Assembly: GCA_964465665.1 (NCBI GenBank)
Contig: CAYXKM010000288.1
Span: 1-9,857 of the forward strand
Source: JAKEGN01 sp964465665
GTDB taxonomy: Bacteria; Pseudomonadota; Gammaproteobacteria; Steroidobacterales; Woeseiaceae
Length of the DNA stretch: 9,857 nt
Reading direction: 5' to 3'
Shown here: in pieces, positions 5,816-9,857 of the stretch
Position numbering within the stretch: the first letter of the stretch is position 1
How the letters are laid out: each line of letters begins with the position of its first letter
Position numbers and translations under genes: made by a program
The notes under the pieces: model-generated
Database searches by the model: none
What the model was told of the DNA's origin: nothing
What the model saw: the letters and a program-made list of their open reading frames with translations, nothing else

Positions 5816-7075
5816 TTGGACAAATTGCTGATAAGGGGCGGCATACCACTCGACGGGCAGATCAATGTATCGGGGGCGAAGAATGCCGCATTGCCGGTGC
5901 TTGCCGGTACATTGCTTGCGTCGGAACCGGTCACGGTCAGTAACGTGCCGCAACTCAAGGATGTCGCCACCACCATTACTTTGCTGCAGAGCTTGGGAGT
6001 AGTGGTTACATTTGACGAGCGTTTGGATGTCGAGGCCGATGCACGTCAGGTGCCTGTGCGACGGGCACCGTACGAGCTGGTCAAAACCATGAGGGCTTCG
6101 ATACTGGTACTCGGACCGCTGCTTGCCAGATTCGGCGAAGCCGACGTGTCGTTGCCGGGCGGATGCGCCATCGGCGCGCGTCCGGTCAATTTGCATGTGC
6201 AGGGTCTGCGGGCAATGGGCGCAAAAGTCGTCGTCGAGAACGGCTATATCAAGGCACGGACGAAACGACTGAAAGGTGCGCACATTGTTTTCGATACCGT
6301 CACCGTGACAGGAACAGAGAACCTGATGATGGCGGCAACCCTCGCCGACGGCGAAACTGTTCTGGAGAATGCGGCCAGGGAGCCCGAGGTCGTCGATCTG
6401 GCCAGGTTCCTGAACAGCATAGGTGCAAAGTTGACCGGAGCCGGCAGTAGCACGATCAGGATTACCGGGGTCGAATCGTTGGGTGGTACTCACCACGAGG
6501 TGTTGCCCGACAGGATCGAAGCCGGCACTTATCTTGTTGCGGCAGCGATCACGGGCGGGCGAATTCGCCTGCAGCGTGCCGCACCCGGAGATCTCGAGGC
6601 CGTGCTGATCAAGCTCGGCGAGGCGGGCGCGGAGATCAGGACCGGCAACGACTGGATCGAACTCGACATGCATGGCAAGAGACCGCATGCCGTTACCATC
6701 AAGACCATGCCGTTTCCCGGTTTTCCTACGGACATGCAGGCGCAATTCTGTGCGCTGAATGCCATTTCCGATGGCGTCGGCACCATAACCGAGACGATTT
6801 TTGAGAACCGATTCCAGCACGTACTCGAACTGCAGAGGATGGGCGCTGATATTCGTATCGAAGGTAACATTGCGGTTTGCACCGGTGTTGACAAGCTGAC
6901 AGCCGCGCCTGTAATGGCAACCGACCTGCGGGCTTCAGCGGGGCTCGTCCTTGCCGGATTGGCCGCGGAGGGTGAAACGCTCGTGGACCGTATCTATCAC
7001 GTCGATCGCGGATACGAACGAATCGAGGAAAAACTGCGTCAGCTCGGCGCGATAATCAGGCGGGTTCCGAAATAA
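5816..7075 (+). CDS. murA: UDP-N-acetylglucosamine 1-carboxyvinyltransferase MurA, TTG start
   Basis: MurA transfers enolpyruvate from PEP to UDP-GlcNAc, the committed step of peptidoglycan synthesis in the cytoplasm. Read from TTG at 5816 the protein has 419 residues, the same length as E. coli MurA, starting (M)DKLLIRGGIPLDG. Key residues are present: K22 in SGAKNAALP, catalytic Cys C117 in LPGGCAIGARP (the fosfomycin target, Cys115 in E. coli), D306 in FPTDMQAQF, and R398 in HVDRGYERIEEKL. The frame stays open back to 5654, with an ATG at 5705, but those starts add 37-54 residues overlapping ibaG with no MurA similarity, so I reject them. Only a weak GAGAG (5807-5811) precedes the TTG. With the 7-nt gap from the ibaG stop, translation probably depends on coupling to ibaG. 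Having Cys rather than Asp in the loop predicts fosfomycin sensitivity at the target. Confidence 0.96.
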   Translation: MDKLLIRGGIPLDGQINVSGAKNAALPVLAGTLLASEPVTVSNVPQLKDVATTITLLQSLGVVVTFDERLDVEADARQVPVRRAPYELVKTMRASILVLGPLLARFGEADVSLPGGCAIGARPVNLHVQGLRAMGAKVVVENGYIKARTKRLKGAHIVFDTVTVTGTENLMMAATLADGETVLENAAREPEVVDLARFLNSIGAKLTGAGSSTIRITGVESLGGTHHEVLPDRIEAGTYLVAAAITGGRIRLQRAAPGDLEAVLIKLGEAGAEIRTGNDWIELDMHGKRPHAVTIKTMPFPGFPTDMQAQFCALNAISDGVGTITETIFENRFQHVLELQRMGADIRIEGNIAVCTGVDKLTAAPVMATDLRASAGLVLAGLAAEGETLVDRIYHVDRGYERIEEKLRQLGAIIRRVPK

Positions 7076-7079
7076 TTCG

Positions 7080-7094
7080 CGACGGATATCGTCG
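7080..7094. terminator. Small symmetrical hairpin between convergent murA and degS (weak terminator candidate)
   Basis: CGACG (7080-7084) and CGTCG (7090-7094) form a 5-bp stem with a GATAT loop, 5 nt after the murA stop in the 47-nt gap between converging genes. Position suits a bidirectional terminator, but no T-run follows on either strand, so an intrinsic terminator is not well supported. Confidence 0.2.
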
Positions 7095-7122
7095 TTACTT
7101 CCCTGTGCAATGGTGTACCGAT

Positions 7123-8205
7123 TCAGGGGTTTTCGTCGGGCGGCCGCTCGGCGGCAGTAATTGTCGCGTTGAAGCGCTGGCCGTTACGCCACGCATCGAC
7201 TTCAACCTGATTGCCGGGTTCGAGCGCCGCGACAATCAGCAAAGCCTGCTGACGTGACCGAACCTGCTCGCCGTTGATGGAAAGTATCACGTCACCGGGC
7301 AGGAGCCCCGCTACAGCAGCCGGTCCGTTCTCGAACACTTTGGTAAGGATAATCCCGGCGCCGGTGTCGATACCCAGGGCGTTGGCCTCGGCGCGAGTCA
7401 GCTCATCGGGCTCGAGCCCTACCCAACCACGAATGACGCGACCCTGGCGTTTGATTTCATCCACCACACCTCGAACGAGGTTGACGGGAATGGCGAAGCT
7501 GATGCCCTCCGTGCCGGCGTCCTGGGCGAGAACAGCCGTGTTTATGCCGACCAGTTCCCCGAGTGTGTTTATCAGCGCGCCGCCTGAGTTTCCTTCGTTT
7601 ATGGCGGCATCTGTCTGAATGAAATTTTCGAAGGTATTGAGACCCAGTAATCCTCGGCCGGTGGCGCTGACGATTCCCTGTGTTACCGTTTTCGACAGGC
7701 CGTAGGGATTGCCGATCGCCAGCACGACATCACCGATTCGCAACTGGTCCGAGCGCCCGAGCGGAATTGCCGTCAGGTCACCGAGATCGACTTTGAGAAC
7801 GGCCAGATCCGTTTCCGCATCGACACCTACTACGGTTGGGCTTGCAATGCGTCCGTCCGCCATTTGCACGCGAATTTCGCTGGCGCTCGCAACCACATGG
7901 TAGTTGGTAACAAGAAAGCCGTCAGGATCGATGACCACGGCGGACCCAAGGCTGGTGTTGGTTCGGTATCGGTCTGCCGCTCCGTTCTCGTCGCGAGCCA
8001 GAACCAGCCGGCGCGTATAGACGTTGGCCACTGCCGGGGCGCTGATTGCAACAGCATCAGCGTAACTGGCCGGCAGCGGGCCGACATCAGGTTGGCCAAT
8101 CGACGGCAGCAACTGCGGCCGAAGCAGGACGGCGATAAAGGCTGCAGCCAGCCCAACCACGATCGACTGAAGCAAAAAAACGAGGACCGGCTTTAGTCGC
8201 GCCAC
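7123..8205 (-). CDS. degS: Membrane-anchored S1C serine protease, DegS/AlgW type
   Basis: DegS/AlgW proteases sit in the inner membrane facing the periplasm. They bind the C-termini of misfolded outer-membrane proteins through a PDZ domain and cut the anti-sigma factor RseA/MucA, starting the sigma-E/AlgU response. The 360-residue product has one N-terminal membrane segment (about 7-28) and a trypsin-like domain with catalytic H103 (VTNYHVVAS), D133 (DAETDLAVLK) and S207 (INEGNSGGAL). A single C-terminal PDZ domain (about 245-350) contains NGPAAVAGLLPGDVILSING. One PDZ plus an uncleaved anchor separates it from two-PDZ soluble DegP/MucD. Length compares with 355 for E. coli DegS. The start is GTG at 8203-8205 with only a weak CGGAAA upstream. 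The murA-proximal site resembles algW in pseudomonads, so algW is an equally fair name. A T7 run lies in codons 9-11. Confidence 0.9.
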   Translation of the reverse strand: MARLKPVLVFLLQSIVVGLAAAFIAVLLRPQLLPSIGQPDVGPLPASYADAVAISAPAVANVYTRRLVLARDENGAADRYRTNTSLGSAVVIDPDGFLVTNYHVVASASEIRVQMADGRIASPTVVGVDAETDLAVLKVDLGDLTAIPLGRSDQLRIGDVVLAIGNPYGLSKTVTQGIVSATGRGLLGLNTFENFIQTDAAINEGNSGGALINTLGELVGINTAVLAQDAGTEGISFAIPVNLVRGVVDEIKRQGRVIRGWVGLEPDELTRAEANALGIDTGAGIILTKVFENGPAAVAGLLPGDVILSINGEQVRSRQQALLIVAALEPGNQVEVDAWRNGQRFNATITAAERPPDENP

Positions 8206-8439
8206 TTTTGATTTCCGGGAGTACTGTTCCTGGCAATTTTCGAGGACCGGAGCAGCCAGATCATGGCAGGCCCGCGCCTAGCCAATATTCGACGGCCCTG
8301 TGTATAATGCGCCACGGGTTCCGCACCCAGTCCCGAACCAGCCGCCATCCTGACGGCAAACCGGGTCTGCTGCAAATCTATCAGTTTTCGAAACTAAAGC
8401 TAAAAAGACGCCACAAACCGGTGTAAATGGGAGTGCCTG
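8206..8439. other. Divergent intergenic region between degS and petA
   Basis: This 234-nt gap must hold the control signals of both genes. It contains the petA promoter candidate described separately, a leader of roughly 125 nt for petA, and the GGGAG Shine-Dalgarno sequence (8429-8433) 6 nt before the petA ATG. On the degS side I found no convincing -35/-10 pair. The 10-mer CGAGGACCGG at 8241-8250 also occurs at 8181-8190 inside the start of degS. A possible 5-bp stem, GGTTC (8317-8321) with GAACC (8335-8339), lies early in the petA leader. I see no open reading frame or RNA gene that I would support here. Confidence 0.6.
8279..8308 (+). promoter_or_regulatory. Candidate sigma-70 promoter of the petAB operon
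   Basis: A perfect -10 hexamer TATAAT lies at 8303-8308, preceded by TGTG. At 18 nt upstream, TAGCCA (8279-8284) matches the -35 consensus at four of six bases. A transcript would start near 8315 and have a leader of about 125 nt before the petA ATG. The perfect -10 in a fairly GC-rich setting makes this the strongest promoter element in the window. Confidence 0.6.
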
Positions 8440-9030
8440 ATGACCGACGACGTTGATCGCAACAGACGTCATTTCCTCACCCTGGCTACCGCTGTAACCG
8501 GAGGGGCGGGAATTGCCCTGGCGGCGATTCCATTTCTCTCGTCATTGAAACCGAGCGCGCGAGCCGAGGCGCTGGGTGCGCCGGTCGAGGTACCGCTTTC
8601 CTCCCTTGAGCCCGGCGAGATGATTCGGGTGGAGTGGCGAGGCCGGCTGGTATTCGTGGTCCGTCGAACCGAGGAAATGCTCGGTCGGCTGGAGCTGGCA
8701 AAAGCGCAGGACCTGTTGCGTGACCCTGATTCAAAGGTTGCCGAGCAACAGCCGGAATTCGCGGTTAACGGCTACCGCTCGGCGAAGCCTGAGTATCTGG
8801 TGATCGAAGGATCGTGCACGCACCTTGGCTGTGCGCCGTTGCCACAATTCCAGGTTGGTCCCAGCGACGACTGGTTCGGCGGATTCTTCTGTCCGTGCCA
8901 CGGATCGAAATTCGATCTTGCCGGGCGCGTATATAAAGGTGTTCCGGCTCCGACCAACCTTCGGGTTCCGCCGTACCGGTTCATCAAAGACGACGTCATC
9001 ATGATTGGCGCGGAGACGGGGGCGGCGTAA
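8440..9030 (+). CDS. petA: Ubiquinol-cytochrome c reductase iron-sulfur (Rieske) subunit PetA
   Basis: PetA is the Rieske 2Fe-2S subunit of the cytochrome bc1 complex and takes the first electron from ubiquinol at the Qo site. The 196-residue product starts with a twin-arginine-type signal anchor (N-R-R-H-F-L at 8-13, hydrophobic about 14-34) that stays uncleaved in this family. The cluster-binding boxes are CTHLGC (126-131) and CPCHGSKFD (151-159). By family rule C126, H128, C151 and H154 bind the cluster and C131-C153 form the stabilising disulfide. The ATG at 8440 has GGGAG 6 nt upstream. It is the first gene of the usual petA-petB-petC operon, and its TAA shares one base with the petB ATG (TAATG), suggesting translational coupling. 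All ligand residues are intact. Confidence 0.97.
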   Translation: MTDDVDRNRRHFLTLATAVTGGAGIALAAIPFLSSLKPSARAEALGAPVEVPLSSLEPGEMIRVEWRGRLVFVVRRTEEMLGRLELAKAQDLLRDPDSKVAEQQPEFAVNGYRSAKPEYLVIEGSCTHLGCAPLPQFQVGPSDDWFGGFFCPCHGSKFDLAGRVYKGVPAPTNLRVPPYRFIKDDVIMIGAETGAA

Positions 9031-9857
9031 TGGCACGAATCGAGTCCGAGATTGGCACGCCGAAAGGCGGCTTCATGAAGTGGATCGACGATCGATTTCC
9101 GTTTACGGAGACGATGAAAGTTCATGCGACCGAGTACTACGCGTCGAAGAACTTCAACATCTGGTATGTCTTTGGCGTGCTGGCAATGGTCGTGCTCGTG
9201 ATCCAGCTCGTAACCGGCATCTTTCTGACGATGAACTACAAGCCGTCATCCGCGGAGGCATTTGCGTCGGTCGAATACATCATGCGTGACGTCGAATGGG
9301 GTTGGCTCATTCGATATATGCATTCGACAGGGGCATCCTTCTTTTTCATCATTGTGTACCTGCACATGTTCCGCGCGATGCTTTACGGATCGTACAAGAA
9401 GCCACGCGAACTGATCTGGATCATCGGCATGCTGATCTTCTTCGTACTCATGGCCGAGGCATTTGCCGGTTATCTCCTGCCCTGGGGGCAGATGTCGTAC
9501 TGGGGCGCTCAGGTCATCATTTCATTGTTCGGTGCCATTCCCTTCATCGGCGAGACGCTGGTCGAATACATCCGCGGCGACTATTCGATTTCCGATATCA
9601 CCCTGAATCGCTTCTTTGCCCTGCACGTCATTGCTTTGCCGCTGGCGCTGATCGCGCTTGTGTTCGTGCACATCGTGGCACTGCATCACGTAGGGTCCAA
9701 CAATCCGGACGGCATCGAGATCAAATATCACAAGGGGCCGGACGGCATTCCGCTTGACGGGATCGCGTTCCATCCCTATCACACTTCGAAAGATCTGGTG
9801 TACATCATCGCCTTTCTGATGGTCTTCTCATTCGTCATGTTTTTTGCTCCGGAGATG
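9030..9857 (+). CDS. petB: Cytochrome b subunit of the bc1 complex PetB, N-terminal part (cut by window end)
   Basis: From the ATG at 9030 the frame is open for 276 codons to the window edge. Cytochrome b is the membrane core of the bc1 complex, carries the two b hemes, and forms the Qo and Qi quinone sites. The first membrane helix is at about 43-67 (NFNIWYVFGVLAMVVL onward). Helix B contains heme ligands H98 (RYMHSTGASFF) and H112 (VYLHMFRAM), followed by AGYLLPWGQMSYWGA (146-160). Helix D contains H199 (FFALHVIALP) and H214 (VFVHIVALHH), followed by GSNNPDGIEIKYHKGPDG (222-239), typical of proteobacterial cytochrome b. The PEWY loop of the Qo site and the last helices lie beyond the window, where petC would also be expected. 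Spacing between H199 and H214 is one residue longer than between H98 and H112. Confidence 0.97.
   Translation, partial: MARIESEIGTPKGGFMKWIDDRFPFTETMKVHATEYYASKNFNIWYVFGVLAMVVLVIQLVTGIFLTMNYKPSSAEAFASVEYIMRDVEWGWLIRYMHSTGASFFFIIVYLHMFRAMLYGSYKKPRELIWIIGMLIFFVLMAEAFAGYLLPWGQMSYWGAQVIISLFGAIPFIGETLVEYIRGDYSISDITLNRFFALHVIALPLALIALVFVHIVALHHVGSNNPDGIEIKYHKGPDGIPLDGIAFHPYHTSKDLVYIIAFLMVFSFVMFFAPEM

Noticed and set aside
5516..6820. A long open frame (over 430 codons) on the minus strand opposite ibaG and murA
   Set aside because: It is antisense to MurA, which has every catalytic residue. The translated antisense product shows no recognisable domain, is rich in Arg/His/Cys as shadow frames often are, and has no convincing start signal.
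7101..7133. Possible terminator CCCTG ... CAGGG followed by GTTTT after murA
   Set aside because: The stem is only 5 bp with an 18-nt loop, and it runs into the degS stop codon and coding sequence. The T-run is only four bases.
8206..8235. Sigma-E-like pattern GGAACA ... TCAAA just before degS on the minus strand
   Set aside because: The gap between the two elements is about 12-13 nt rather than the usual 15-16, and the would-be transcript would start at or inside the coding sequence.

Overview
This window looks like chromosomal core DNA from a gammaproteobacterium outside the enterics. The evidence is a lipopolysaccharide transport block (lptB-lptA-lptC-kdsC-kdsD) directly upstream of rpoN, an ibaG-murA pair, a DegS/AlgW-type serine protease, and the start of a cytochrome bc1 operon (petA-petB). 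Enteric bacteria such as E. coli have no bc1 complex. From memory, the murA/ibaG, then AlgW, then petAB order resembles pseudomonads and related environmental lineages. I cannot name a genus from the sequence alone.

Layout. Positions 1-5363 form one minus-strand block. In the direction of transcription it reads: CaCA-family Ca2+/Na+ antiporter (yrbG), kdsD, kdsC, lptC, lptA, lptB, rpoN (cut by the window start). The genes from kdsD to lptB overlap by 1-4 nt at every junction, so they almost certainly form one translationally coupled operon. Positions 5364-5553 are a divergent regulatory gap. Positions 5554-7075 carry ibaG (BolA family) and murA on the plus strand, 7 nt apart. Convergent to murA, on the minus strand, is a membrane-anchored trypsin-like protease with one PDZ domain (7123-8205). 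After a 234-nt divergent gap containing a TATAAT promoter element, petA (Rieske protein) and petB (cytochrome b, cut by the window end) run on the plus strand.

How the genes fit together. KdsD makes arabinose 5-phosphate and KdsC dephosphorylates Kdo 8-phosphate, so both feed the Kdo sugar of the LPS core. LptC, LptA and LptB are parts of the machine that moves finished LPS to the outer membrane. MurA commits UDP-GlcNAc to peptidoglycan. The DegS/AlgW-like protease is the type that senses misfolded outer-membrane proteins and triggers the sigma-E response. The theme is therefore envelope construction and surveillance, followed by a respiratory operon.

I see no mobile element, CRISPR array, tRNA, rRNA or defence cassette, and no clearly new system. 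No gene-free stretch exceeds 300 nt. The points most worth a second look are an acidic, proline-rich C-terminal tail on LptA, the absence of the Mla phospholipid-transport genes from a site where many gammaproteobacteria carry them, TTG start codons on two essential-pathway genes, short changes at the C-termini of LptB and KdsC, and a hairpin that abuts the ibaG ribosome binding site.
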